Positions 9,050 to 18,428 are shown, counted from the stretch's first letter. The stretch is DNA of 45,060 bases from Melioribacter sp. (GCA_012026935.1 VEPI01000028.1:44841-89900); one strand, 5' to 3'. The notes: generated by a model from the sequence alone, not told the origin. Translations and numbers: made by a program.

Positions 9050-9096
9050 CTATTACCTGATATAGAAAAGATAATGGAATTTAAGAATTTATTGGA

Positions 9097-11784
9097 TCAA
9101 TCTTTCATATACTTTAAATAATCAATTAATCCTTCATAAATCTTTTCTGCCATATGTTGCCGGAAATTATCATCATTAAGTTTTTCTTCATCTTCGGCAT
9201 TGGAAAGAAAAGCCTGCTCAACCAAAATTGACGGCATATCAGACATTCGGGTAACTCGGTAATTGAAAGATCCGACAACTCCGAACGGTTTAACATCCAG
9301 TTCAATTAATTTATTAAAAACTTTTTCGGCTAATTTAGCCCAAAAAGGGTTATGATAAAATGTGCATGTGCCTGACGCTCCTAAAAATTCATTTGATGGT
9401 TCGCTTGAATTTGCGTGAATGCTTAAATGAATGTTCGCATCAGAGTTTGTTACGGTATCGCGTTTTGCAGTTAGCGTCATATCTTTATCGGAATCTCTAA
9501 CCTGTAAAATTTCTGCACCCTGTTCTTTGAAAAGTGATTCAAGCATTTTACAAAGTTTCAAATTAATTTCTTTTTCCTTTAATCCCGATAAACCAACTGC
9601 GCCGATATTACTTCCACCATGCCCGGCCTCTAAAGAAATTTTAATTCCTTTTAACGGTAAATTATTTTCAACATTATATGTCGGCGGATATTTTATTCTA
9701 AAGATTAATTCTTTCCCATATGGTTTTATGTCATAACCCCAAATTTTTGATGTCTTCAAATTGATATAAATTTTATAAGTCTCTTTTGTTGTCTGCTGCC
9801 ACGTTACATTTTCAATAAATCTTAAATTATTTCTGTGAATCATCCAGGTACTGCTTGTTCTAACACCGTATAAATTAATTATAATTCTTTTCTGTTCGGG
9901 ATCGGGATAAATTTCATAAGGTACGTTTTCCAAATAAGGAATTTTAATAATATCTGCCGAAGCAGACGAATAACATGAAATAGGATTGATAAAATAACCC
10001 GGCATTACAGAACTATTTGGAAGTTCTTGTACGAATTCTCGGTTTATATATCCTTCTTCTGTGTCACTTAAATGGACTCTATAATTATCACCGAAAATTC
10101 CATTTGATTTAAGAACAACATTTTTCGGGAGTTCATTTCTTATCGGCGCACCTAATCTTATCGGCGCAAGAGTGAAAGTCAAAAGAGAATTATCTTGGGT
10201 GGTTGTTAATAATGGGAAATCCGTTTCATCTTTAACGAACAGATTACAACCGAGTACTTTCTCAATTGTAGTTTGATCTGTATTATTCTCACTTGATTTC
10301 AGAACTAACTTGATGCTATACTTTTGATTCTTAGTAAAATTTTTCAAAGGTATTTGAACTTCATAATTACTTGATCCGCTAAAATCTTTCCTTTGACATT
10401 CAAAAGAAATATTGCCGGGGGTTAATTCAACAAATCCTACTTGAGATTTTGTCCCGTTGAATGAAACCGTAAAAAAGTCTTCCGGCGTAAGAGTAATGCT
10501 TTCAGCAGGTTCAATAGAGTTATCGTTAATAGATAATTTCAGACCAATTGTTGAAGGATCTTTTTGCTGGAATAAAATACGATCTTCATAAACAGCAGTA
10601 TCACTGTTGCCGGCTATTGCTTCCGCTCTTAATTTATTCAATCCTTCTTTCAATTTTATTTTTTTAAAGAAGATACCTGTTTTATAAATTTTCACCGAAT
10701 CGTCGTTAATAAAAACCTTAGAAGGATATTTTGTTTTGCAAAGTAAATTATAAATATCGTTGCGTGTATTTTTAGCAAAAGGTCTCCTGAATTCTACCCA
10801 GTTTCCATAACGGCTTACGGTATTATCTTTGTTCAACAAATAATTGTACGGTATAGCCCAATCGCTTGTTGAAAGTTTATAATTTCTGTTACCGATTTTC
10901 AGATTAACCGTATCAGTATTCCCGGATAATATAAAATTCAGTTTCATATCTGCATCAATATTCTTAGTCCTGTTTTCGTTTAATATATCAACTTCAGTAA
11001 TGTTTTTATCTGTTACTTCCGAGAGATTAAATGAAATAAAATGTTCCGGAGATAATCGTTTCAAATATTTATTTAGAATTTTTGCATCTGCGTCAAAATT
11101 AATATCCTTGTTATAATTAATTGAGTTGTCAAATTCATCGTCAATTAGGAAATCAATTATTCCTGTCTCTAAATATTTATCAACCAACATTCTATTCGCC
11201 ACGCCAAATTTATTCGGAGTTGTTACAATCAAAAAAGGTTTTACCAAAACACTCTCTACAATTATATCTTCGAATAAATTATTATCGTCTTTTGATGAAA
11301 AATCTATTCCGTAGAAATAAAACCCGTCAAACTCGTAGTTTTTAACAAGTCTATTAAAATTATTTTTTATAGAAGCAGTTAGAGCAGGCGAAGCGGCTAA
11401 TCTGTCCAAATAGTTGAAATCAATTGCAATAAAAAATTCCAATCCATTGCTATGAGCTAGTTCACTTGCATACTTAATAATATCTTGGGATATGAACTCT
11501 GAGTTGGAAGAAGTTAACATTAATTTGGAAAAGGTAGTTGACTTAAAAATAACGGCGTCAGGATTTTGTTTTGACAACGTTAAGATTTCATTCGTAATTT
11601 TATTCTTAGTCAAGTCCGATACAATTAAATTCTCGTTCCCAAAATCTAAAACTGAGATTTTATCTTTAAAGTATTGTGAATTAATAGGTTTAGTCGCTAT
11701 CTCTTTTTTTGCTACATCAACACCCGTTGAGCATGCAGTTGCAATAATCATAATTAATGAAAGACAGCCTATGTATTTTTTCAT
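9097..11784 (-). CDS. Lipoprotein N-acetylmuramoyl-L-alanine amidase with large N-terminal region
   Basis: 895 residues. The N-terminus is a lipoprotein signal with lipobox ending ATAC (Cys18). Residues 711-895 are a complete Amidase_3 domain: zinc ligands His722 (EAGHGG), Glu739 (EKEIN) and His790 (LSIHAN), and catalytic Glu856 (LVEQAFLSN). The long N-terminal part holds a TIM-barrel-like segment (about 40-260, with FFIAIDFNYLDRL and FDGFYFYGIDF) reminiscent of GHL10-type hydrolases, then beta-rich modules including an SH3-like stretch and an AMIN-like region (about 640-700). It should release stem peptides from murein in the periplasm. GGAG lies five bases before the ATG. It follows the GHL10 lipoprotein gene by 78 bp and precedes the kinase gene by 47 bp. 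The barrel assignment is by eye and may be a non-catalytic relic. Confidence 0.88.
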   Translation of the reverse strand: MKKYIGCLSLIMIIATACSTGVDVAKKEIATKPINSQYFKDKISVLDFGNENLIVSDLTKNKITNEILTLSKQNPDAVIFKSTTFSKLMLTSSNSEFISQDIIKYASELAHSNGLEFFIAIDFNYLDRLAASPALTASIKNNFNRLVKNYEFDGFYFYGIDFSSKDDNNLFEDIIVESVLVKPFLIVTTPNKFGVANRMLVDKYLETGIIDFLIDDEFDNSINYNKDINFDADAKILNKYLKRLSPEHFISFNLSEVTDKNITEVDILNENRTKNIDADMKLNFILSGNTDTVNLKIGNRNYKLSTSDWAIPYNYLLNKDNTVSRYGNWVEFRRPFAKNTRNDIYNLLCKTKYPSKVFINDDSVKIYKTGIFFKKIKLKEGLNKLRAEAIAGNSDTAVYEDRILFQQKDPSTIGLKLSINDNSIEPAESITLTPEDFFTVSFNGTKSQVGFVELTPGNISFECQRKDFSGSSNYEVQIPLKNFTKNQKYSIKLVLKSSENNTDQTTIEKVLGCNLFVKDETDFPLLTTTQDNSLLTFTLAPIRLGAPIRNELPKNVVLKSNGIFGDNYRVHLSDTEEGYINREFVQELPNSSVMPGYFINPISCYSSASADIIKIPYLENVPYEIYPDPEQKRIIINLYGVRTSSTWMIHRNNLRFIENVTWQQTTKETYKIYINLKTSKIWGYDIKPYGKELIFRIKYPPTYNVENNLPLKGIKISLEAGHGGSNIGAVGLSGLKEKEINLKLCKMLESLFKEQGAEILQVRDSDKDMTLTAKRDTVTNSDANIHLSIHANSSEPSNEFLGASGTCTFYHNPFWAKLAEKVFNKLIELDVKPFGVVGSFNYRVTRMSDMPSILVEQAFLSNAEDEEKLNDDNFRQHMAEKIYEGLIDYLKYMKD

Positions 11785-11862
11785 TCTGACTCCATAAGAT
11801 TTCTAGCCTCTTACAAAAAAAATCATAACTCAATTTTCTAATAACTAAGATGAAGTTTTTTA

Positions 11863-13407
11863 TTATTCAATCTTACGAAAAGTTGGAATACTTTCATCAC
11901 TAATCCTATCTACAGCAGATACCGCAACTTCATTAAGAACATACTTCTTGACGATTTTTTTGTCATTATCATTTGTGGATTTAATTTCGAAAGTTAGGGG
12001 AGCTTCATATGAAAAAGTATCGCTATCTAAAATTGTGTAATCCCACCTGTTGCCGTAATTGAAGTAAATAATCCACTTAAAAACATTTTTCTTGTTTTCA
12101 TGCGACCAAGAAATTTTAATCTTATCATTTTCTTTAGCGGTGATAATTTCCGGTGATGCAAGGGGAGTCTTCTTGAACCAAGGGGTTTGAGGAACTAATG
12201 CTTGTTTTTTGTACGGCCCATTTACAATTGCATCGGATAATTCCTTGTTAGTTAGAATTGGGCCGACACTCCAGAATAAGTTGCCTGGTGAATCCGGCAG
12301 CATTCCTCTTACAATCATAATTTGATTAATCACTTCTGAATTATTTAATTCGTTATTCTCCCTATCTATATTAATACCCGGCCAGAAGTGCCTGTCTTTC
12401 AAATTCTCATTTTTCCACCATCCTAAAAGGACCGGGAAACTCTGAGGAATGGTATTTATTTTCCAATAAAGTTGTGGTGCCCAGTAATCAACCCATCCTT
12501 CATTAATCCACCGTTTTGCATCGGCATATAATTTATCATATTGATCAAATCCTTCAATTGATTCAGGGTGTTTAGGTCTCCAGATTCCAAAAGGACTTAA
12601 TCCAAATTTTACATTCGGTTTAATCTCTTTTATGCTTTTGTAAACTCTTTGAATGAAGACATTAATATTTTCTCGCCGCCAATCTGCTTTACTTAATGTA
12701 CCGCCATTGTTCAAATAATTTTTCCAGCTTTCATCATCGGGAAAATCTTCTTCATTATTATAAGAAGGGTATGGATAAAAATAATCGTCGAAATGAATTC
12801 CGTCAATGTCATATCTATTAATAATATCTACCACAACACTATTTGAGTAATCTTGAACTTCTTTTTTACTTGGATCCAGCCACCAATATCCCTCTTTAAG
12901 TTTCACAACCCAATCGGGATGTTTTTTAACAACTGAAAATTCTGTGACTTCTCCACCGGCAATATGATGAGCTCTGTAAGGATTTAACCAAACATGCAAT
13001 TCTATGCCGCGTTTATGAGCCTCATCAATCCAGAATTCCAAAGGATCATAGTATGGATCAGGCGCTTTACCTTGATTGCCTGTTAAATAGTATGACCATG
13101 GCTCGATGCTGCTTTTATAAAGAGCATCGCATTGAGGACGAACTTGGAATATAGCTGCATTGAAATTATCATTTTTAAGTTTGTCAAGAATTCCAATCAC
13201 TTCTTTTTTTTGCTCGTCAGTTGTAAGATCTTTCCTGCTAGGCCAGTTAATGTTTGCAACGGATGCAATCCAAGCTCCACGAAATTCACGTTCTACTTTA
13301 GGAATATTCGGAAATGTTTTTTCCGATCGGTCTAGTTGCAAAGTAGTACAACCTGAAATAACTATTAGAGAGACGATAACAATTTGAATAACAACTTTAG
13401 TGGTCAT
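11863..13407 (-). CDS. GHL10 (DUF187) family glycan hydrolase, lipoprotein
   Basis: 514 residues with a lipoprotein signal ending VISGC (Cys20). Residues about 40-390 are a GHL10/DUF187 TIM barrel: REFRGAWIASVANINWPS, FQVRPQCDALY, EPWSYYLTG, HVWLNPYRAHH and DGIHFDDYFYP are hallmark segments; the acidic residues of the last are likely catalytic. E. coli DigH (YddW), of this family, cuts murein glycan strands that amidases have stripped of peptides, which suits its place directly upstream of an amidase gene. A C-terminal beta domain (about 410-500) looks fibronectin-like. It is the first gene of the minus-strand operon. Upstream sequence shows no obvious Shine-Dalgarno. A relative with a T9SS module is encoded divergently at 13702. 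Confidence 0.87.
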   Translation of the reverse strand: MTTKVVIQIVIVSLIVISGCTTLQLDRSEKTFPNIPKVEREFRGAWIASVANINWPSRKDLTTDEQKKEVIGILDKLKNDNFNAAIFQVRPQCDALYKSSIEPWSYYLTGNQGKAPDPYYDPLEFWIDEAHKRGIELHVWLNPYRAHHIAGGEVTEFSVVKKHPDWVVKLKEGYWWLDPSKKEVQDYSNSVVVDIINRYDIDGIHFDDYFYPYPSYNNEEDFPDDESWKNYLNNGGTLSKADWRRENINVFIQRVYKSIKEIKPNVKFGLSPFGIWRPKHPESIEGFDQYDKLYADAKRWINEGWVDYWAPQLYWKINTIPQSFPVLLGWWKNENLKDRHFWPGINIDRENNELNNSEVINQIMIVRGMLPDSPGNLFWSVGPILTNKELSDAIVNGPYKKQALVPQTPWFKKTPLASPEIITAKENDKIKISWSHENKKNVFKWIIYFNYGNRWDYTILDSDTFSYEAPLTFEIKSTNDNDKKIVKKYVLNEVAVSAVDRISDESIPTFRKIE

Positions 13408-13701
13408 AATGATACCGTATAATTTTATATTTGAGTAAAGTTATTTCATAAAAATATTTATATCAACTATTTGGAAATATTATTAGGTAATTAAAACACC
13501 ATAATTCTGATTACAAAATGGGCGGTCTAATATTATTTTTTCTAAAATAGATTTTAACCGTCACTAAATTCGAATTGTATTTTCAAAAGAAATGTATTTT
13601 AATTTGAAAATCCTAATATTAGTATAGTAGAATTAAGTTTAATTGTTCACAAATTAATTTTGCATTTCCGTTTTTAAGAATTCTGTGGATTCAACTGTAA
13701 A
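13408..13701. promoter_or_regulatory. Divergent intergenic region between two GHL10 genes
   Basis: 294 bp of very AT-rich sequence separates the start codons of the two divergently transcribed GHL10 genes and must hold both promoters. I see a ten-base palindrome CTAATATTAG at 13613-13622 and a related CTAATATTA at 13529-13537, possibly a shared operator. No clear -7 element of Bacteroidota type could be assigned with confidence. Confidence 0.45.
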
Positions 13702-16074
13702 ATGAGAAGAACTGTCTATCTGTTTTATCTTTTATTTCTCTTGCAAACAATAACCGCTTTTGCCCAATCTACAAATCCCAAAAGAGAATTTAGAGGTGCT
13801 TGGATAGCCACAGTACAAAATATTGATTGGCCAACAAAGGGAGCTTCGACTGCTTCGCAAAAACAAGCATTAATAAATATTCTTGATCGCTTAAAGGCTG
13901 TAAACATTAATGCAGTTATGTTTCAGATCAGACCTGAATGTGATGCATTATATAATTCCACAATTGAACCATGGTCTTACTATTTAACAGGTATTCAGGG
14001 ACAAGCACCAAATCCTTTTTATGATCCATTACAATTTGCTATTGAAGAAGCTCATAAAAGAGGAATGGAATTGCATGCATGGTTTAATCCATATAGAGTT
14101 GAAAGATCTGTAGGTAATTATACAACTGCTGTAAATCACATTTCAAAAACTCATCCCGAATGGACATTTACAAAAAGTGGAGTAAAAATACTTGATCCAG
14201 GTCTTCCGCAAGTAAGAAATTATGTTGTTTCGGTAATAATGGATGTAGTAAGAAGATATGATATAGATGCAGTGCATTTTGATGATTATTTTTATCTTGA
14301 TGGTATGGGAACTGAAGATGCCGCAACTTTTGCATCATACAATCCAACCAATCTTAATTTAGCAGATTGGCGTAGAAATAATGTTAACACATTAGTAAAA
14401 ATGATTGATGATAATATTCAGTTAGTGAAACCGAATGTTAAATGGGGAATTAGTCCACGCGGTATATGGCGTCCGGGATATCCTGATTCAACAATAACAG
14501 GAAATGATAATTATAATTCTATTTATTGTGATGCCATGGCATGGTTACGCACTCAATCAATTGACTACATTAATCCGCAATTATATTGGAAATTTACCGG
14601 ACATCAAGATTATGGAAAATTAATGCCTTGGTGGGCTGACTCTGCCGGTGTTCACAATAGACATATGTATGTTGGGCATGCGGTATATAGGATTGCATCA
14701 GGAAACGAACCTTTTAATGCTGCTGAAATACCCAAACAAATAAAATTAAATCGTACAGATCAAGATTGTCAAGGAAGTGTTCTTTATAATACTAATACAA
14801 CAATAAATAATCCTCTTGGCTTTTATGATTCTCTAAAAATTTTATACAAATATCCTGCAATACCCCCTACTATGAATTGGAAAGATTTCGTAATACCAAA
14901 TCCACCATCAAATTTACGATATGATAAATTAGCTGATAACAGGGGAGACGGATTATTTTGGAACGAACCATCAGTTGCTTCAGATGGTGATGTTGCTTCC
15001 AAGTATGTAGTTTATAAGTTTGCTACTCCAACTGTTCAACCATCAGATCTTGAAAATTCCTCTAACATGAATAATATTGTAGGTACTACATATGCTGAAA
15101 TAAAAACAGAAAATGTAACACAGACAATGTATTTTGGTGTAACTGCATTAGACAAAAACAATAATGAAAGTGATCTTAGTTCAATAATTCCGGTTCAAAT
15201 TACAATTCCGTCAAGACCTATAGTGATTTCTCCAGATGATCTTGCAATCAATCAAAGAGATACTATTAAATTTGTCTGGGAAAACACAGCACACTCTAAC
15301 TATAATAGATTGCAAATTGCATCCGACCCAAATTTTAATGATCTAATTGTTAATCAAAATAACATTGTAGATACTTTTAAAACTGTAACAGGTTTCAGAG
15401 GTCTCACTACTTATTACTGGAGAATTACTGCATCAAACTTAGCTGGAGAAAGTATTACTTCTGTTGCTAGAAGTTTCACTACCGGATTTCCTATTCCCCC
15501 TCAATTATTGTTACCACTTGATCAAACATATATCTCTTCTATATCTACAAAACTTGTCTGGAAGAAATCAAATTCAGCTACAAGATATAGGCTTCAATTA
15601 GCAGAGGGTTTGTCTATCGTACCATCAAAAACAATTCTTGATACAGTAGTTACGGACACATCATTAATAGTAAACAACTTAAAAGATAAAAGCTTCTATA
15701 CATGGTCTGTAATGGCTGCAAATAATTTCGGTTCAAGTGCATTGGCATCTGTTTTCAAATTTAATACCGGTACTTCTACAAATATTATGGATGATAATAG
15801 ATCACTACCAACATCTTATGTATTGGATCAAAATTTTCCTAATCCATTTAATCCAATTACGAGAATTTCATTTTCAATACCGGAAAACGGATTTACAGTT
15901 ATTAAAATCTACAATCTACTAGGACAGCAGATTGCAGTATTAATAAATCAAGATTTGGCAGCAGGATCATATTTTACTGAATTCAATGCAGAGAAATATC
16001 CAAGTGGAATTTATATCTATGTATTACAATCGGGATCATATATTTTAAGTAAAAAAATGATGTTGATTAAATAG
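13702..16074 (+). CDS. T9SS-secreted GHL10 (DUF187) glycan hydrolase with fibronectin-like modules
   Basis: 790 residues. A signal peptide (about 1-21, ending TAFAQ) leads into a GHL10 barrel (about 28-380) that shares REFRGAWIA, FQIRPECDALY, EPWSYYLTG, AWFNPYR and DAVHFDDYFY with the divergently encoded lipoprotein. Three fibronectin type III-like modules follow (about 395-510, 515-600, 605-695), then a PNPFNP sorting module beginning LDQNFPNPFNP and ending KKMMLIK. This version should be exported to the surface or medium by the T9SS, whereas its relative stays anchored as a lipoprotein. Probable substrate is peptide-free murein glycan, by analogy with DigH; another polysaccharide is possible. 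It stands alone on the plus strand, with 239 bp to the next gene. Confidence 0.88.
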   Translation: MRRTVYLFYLLFLLQTITAFAQSTNPKREFRGAWIATVQNIDWPTKGASTASQKQALINILDRLKAVNINAVMFQIRPECDALYNSTIEPWSYYLTGIQGQAPNPFYDPLQFAIEEAHKRGMELHAWFNPYRVERSVGNYTTAVNHISKTHPEWTFTKSGVKILDPGLPQVRNYVVSVIMDVVRRYDIDAVHFDDYFYLDGMGTEDAATFASYNPTNLNLADWRRNNVNTLVKMIDDNIQLVKPNVKWGISPRGIWRPGYPDSTITGNDNYNSIYCDAMAWLRTQSIDYINPQLYWKFTGHQDYGKLMPWWADSAGVHNRHMYVGHAVYRIASGNEPFNAAEIPKQIKLNRTDQDCQGSVLYNTNTTINNPLGFYDSLKILYKYPAIPPTMNWKDFVIPNPPSNLRYDKLADNRGDGLFWNEPSVASDGDVASKYVVYKFATPTVQPSDLENSSNMNNIVGTTYAEIKTENVTQTMYFGVTALDKNNNESDLSSIIPVQITIPSRPIVISPDDLAINQRDTIKFVWENTAHSNYNRLQIASDPNFNDLIVNQNNIVDTFKTVTGFRGLTTYYWRITASNLAGESITSVARSFTTGFPIPPQLLLPLDQTYISSISTKLVWKKSNSATRYRLQLAEGLSIVPSKTILDTVVTDTSLIVNNLKDKSFYTWSVMAANNFGSSALASVFKFNTGTSTNIMDDNRSLPTSYVLDQNFPNPFNPITRISFSIPENGFTVIKIYNLLGQQIAVLINQDLAAGSYFTEFNAEKYPSGIYIYVLQSGSYILSKKMMLIK

Positions 16075-16118
16075 TATCGAATTGGTTATCGGATATTTGT
16101 AATTGAGGTTTTGTTTTA

Positions 16119-16137
16119 CGTACATAATTATTGTACG
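16119..16137. promoter_or_regulatory. Inverted repeat CGTACA...TGTACG
   Basis: CGTACA and TGTACG are exact complements separated by seven bases, 45 bp after the GHL10 stop and 177 bp before the next start. It could be an operator or a weak hairpin; there is no T-run directly after it. Confidence 0.3.
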
Positions 16138-16245
16138 ATAATATTCTGATTGCGAAAAATTGTTATTGTGAGAATTTTTTCACGTAAAAACGTTTGAATG
16201 ATTAATTCTTGATTTAATATGAGAAATAATTTTATAAAAATTGTT

Positions 16246-16259
16246 TTGATTTAAATCAG
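16246..16259. promoter_or_regulatory. FNR-like box upstream of the FG-GAP gene
   Basis: The sequence TTGAT-TTAA-ATCAG matches the FNR/CRP-superfamily consensus TTGATnnnnATCAA at nine of ten defined positions; it contains a perfect 12-base palindrome. Its centre is about 61 bp ahead of the ATG, a spacing compatible with activation at a promoter about 40 bp further on. A chance match in AT-rich DNA cannot be excluded. Confidence 0.35.
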
Positions 16260-16313
16260 ATAGTCTTTATTTTCAAATAAGATATATTACTTCTAATAAA
16301 AGAGGAAAGTCAT

Positions 16314-18251
16314 ATGAAAAAGTCATTTCTACTTCTTTCTCTAGTTTTCTTGTTTGTTATTTCTCTTCAGGCACAATCTCCTATTAATGTTACTAAAATG
16401 GCAACCTACAATGCCTTTGCTGTACAAACAGCAGATACCAACAGGCCTTACTATAAGGATTTAGGTGTAAGAAGAGTGATTGTTGCTGATGCCGATAATG
16501 ATGGCACTCAAGAAATTATAGCTACAGATTATTCAAACGGTGGTAGAGTTCACGTTTTGAAATACAATGGAGCGGGTGTTCTCGAAATCGTTTGGTCTTC
16601 TCCGGTTTCTAGAACTTCCAGCGGATCCACGCCAAGATTTCCTCAAGTAGGGGATTGTGATGGAGACGGAATGCCGGAAATTATTTTTGAACAAGCCGGC
16701 GAGGCTAGAATAGTTTTTTATGAGTGGGATGGTGTTTCTTGGGGAACAACACCTGCTTATGAAATAACTAATGCTATGTTTGTAGCTGCCGGTGCAAAAG
16801 CGGCAACATCAGGAAATACTTTAAGACTAAATAGAGAAGTCTTAACTGTTAAAGATTTTGATGGGGATGGAAGATCTGAGATAATAACTCACTCATATGG
16901 AAATAGTAATAGAGATGTTTACATCTTAGGAATAGATGGTCAGTTCCCTGGATTTGCATCTCTAGTAATGGAAGGCGGTCGTCCAGGTACTTCATCTAAT
17001 GGAATTGATTGGGCTACCGGTTCCCATTGGAGCTCAACACCGGCTGATATTGATGGTGATGGAAAACTTGAAATTATTAATCATCACTGGAATGCATGCG
17101 GTATGTGGGCTATTCAAGTTAATGGACCAAATTCTTATACCTTCCCTGATAAAAGCAAGCCAGGTTTTTACAATAAATATTCACCTACTACACCTACTCT
17201 AAAAGATGGTGTTAGTTATTTCGGTATGGCTGCTGTAGATGTTAATGGCGATGGTCGTGATGAAATTGCCGGTACATTGTATCAAGATAATTTTGATATG
17301 GTTTTGTTTGCTTTTACACCGGCGGACACTAGTGCAAATTTATTCAGTAGCGATGCAACCGATATCTCCAACAGATTTGGAAGAATATCTTTAAAGTCAG
17401 ACTTAGCTGCTTTAGGAGGAAAAACTGCTGCTGAATTCTGGCCCTGTGTAAAAGGTGATCTTAATAAAGATGGTAAAGATGAAATTTATACCGGAGGCGG
17501 AAGAGGAATTAATTTAATTGCAGTTCAGTACAAAGGTACAGGCAGTTTATTGGATAAAAATAATTATACCTCAAATTTAGTTTACAAGGGTGAAGGTGGA
17601 GAAGTATTTGCGACTATTAAAATTTATCATGGTAGAGTTGATACTGTTATTACATTCACAGATACTACTTATGTTCTAGATCCGACAAAAATTGATACAG
17701 TTAAGGAAGAGACTCCGTTCACATCTTATATTTTTGCCGATGGAGTTGATATTGATAAAGATAGTAATATGGAAATAGTTCTTTCTGAGCAAAGTGTTTA
17801 TGATTCAACTTCAGTAGTTCATTATGTATGGGCCCCCGCTACTAAATCGTGGGAACGTGATAATGCCGCTTCTCATAAGGTTATAAATTATTATCGTATA
17901 CCTATTCGTGTTCTAGAGTATACCGGGGCAACCGGACTAAAAGATGAGGGCTACAAGATTGTAACTCCTGATGATTATATATTGGAAAATAATTACCCTA
18001 ATCCATTCAATCCAAGTACAACAATAAATTTTTCTCTTCCTGTACAGAAAAAAATATCTCTTAAGATTTATGATATGCTTGGTAGAGAAGTAGCTACTTT
18101 AATTGACAATGAAGTTTATGAAAAAGGAAACGCTAAGATAATATGGAATGGAACAAATAAATATGGCGCCAGAGTTGCAAGCGGAAATTATATTGCAACT
18201 TTAACCTATGGTAATTTTGCCAAATCTATAAAGATGACTTTGTTGAAATAA
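16314..18251 (+). CDS. T9SS-secreted FG-GAP/VCBS repeat protein
   Basis: 645 residues with a signal peptide (about 1-20, ending SLQAQ). At least seven calcium-loop repeats of the form D-x-D-x-D-G-x-x-E-I are visible: DADNDGTQEI, GDCDGDGMPEI, KDFDGDGRSEI, ADIDGDGKLEI, VDVNGDGRDEI, GDLNKDGKDEI and VDIDKDSNMEI, as in FG-GAP/VCBS beta-propellers. The C-terminus is a sorting module starting [11 protein letters not shown] and ending IKMTLLK, so the propeller should be displayed or released by the T9SS. No enzymatic motif is seen; binding or adhesion is the likely role, unproven. A Shine-Dalgarno-like GAGGAAAG precedes the ATG. An FNR-like box and a MITE-like hairpin flank the gene, suggesting it is its own transcription unit. 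Confidence 0.9.
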   Translation: MKKSFLLLSLVFLFVISLQAQSPINVTKMATYNAFAVQTADTNRPYYKDLGVRRVIVADADNDGTQEIIATDYSNGGRVHVLKYNGAGVLEIVWSSPVSRTSSGSTPRFPQVGDCDGDGMPEIIFEQAGEARIVFYEWDGVSWGTTPAYEITNAMFVAAGAKAATSGNTLRLNREVLTVKDFDGDGRSEIITHSYGNSNRDVYILGIDGQFPGFASLVMEGGRPGTSSNGIDWATGSHWSSTPADIDGDGKLEIINHHWNACGMWAIQVNGPNSYTFPDKSKPGFYNKYSPTTPTLKDGVSYFGMAAVDVNGDGRDEIAGTLYQDNFDMVLFAFTPADTSANLFSSDATDISNRFGRISLKSDLAALGGKTAAEFWPCVKGDLNKDGKDEIYTGGGRGINLIAVQYKGTGSLLDKNNYTSNLVYKGEGGEVFATIKIYHGRVDTVITFTDTTYVLDPTKIDTVKEETPFTSYIFADGVDIDKDSNMEIVLSEQSVYDSTSVVHYVWAPATKSWERDNAASHKVINYYRIPIRVLEYTGATGLKDEGYKIVTPDDYILENNYPNPFNPSTTINFSLPVQKKISLKIYDMLGREVATLIDNEVYEKGNAKIIWNGTNKYGARVASGNYIATLTYGNFAKSIKMTLLK

Positions 18252-18271
18252 CAATTGAAAGTTCTCGAAGG

Positions 18272-18360
18272 GAGGCTGAATCAAAAATTATAAATTGATG
18301 TAGGACAAATTAAAGTGTGAGTCTTTTGTTGCATCTATTAAATTATTTTTGAACAGCCTC
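18272..18360. mobile_element. MITE-like long hairpin
   Basis: An 89-bp stretch begins GAGGCTGAATCAAAAAT and ends ATTTTTGAACAGCCTC; the ends pair over about 16 bases with a small bulge. The interior also pairs imperfectly (GATGTAGGACAAA against TTTGTTGCATC), so the whole element folds into one long hairpin. Ends of the GAGGCTGTTCAAAA kind resemble terminal repeats of insertion sequences and their non-autonomous derivatives. It carries no reading frame and no obvious target duplication. It could also serve as a terminator between the two flanking genes. Confidence 0.6.
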
Positions 18361-18370
18361 TTGTCTTTTC

Positions 18371-18384
18371 AATCATTAATGATT
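18371..18384. promoter_or_regulatory. Perfect 14-bp palindrome upstream of TonB-dependent receptor gene
   Basis: AATCATTAATGATT is fully self-complementary and ends 44 bp before the receptor start codon, where an operator is plausible. It lies just outside the MITE-like hairpin. Confidence 0.35.
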
Positions 18385-18428
18385 TTATTAAAAACAACAC
18401 GTCCAAAATTCTTTGAAGAGGCGCACTA

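Noticed and set aside
16314-18251. Tandem Asp-rich repeats as a possible DNA repeat array or CRISPR
   Set aside because: The repeats are at protein level (FG-GAP/VCBS loops) and irregularly spaced; no repeated DNA spacer structure is seen anywhere in the window.
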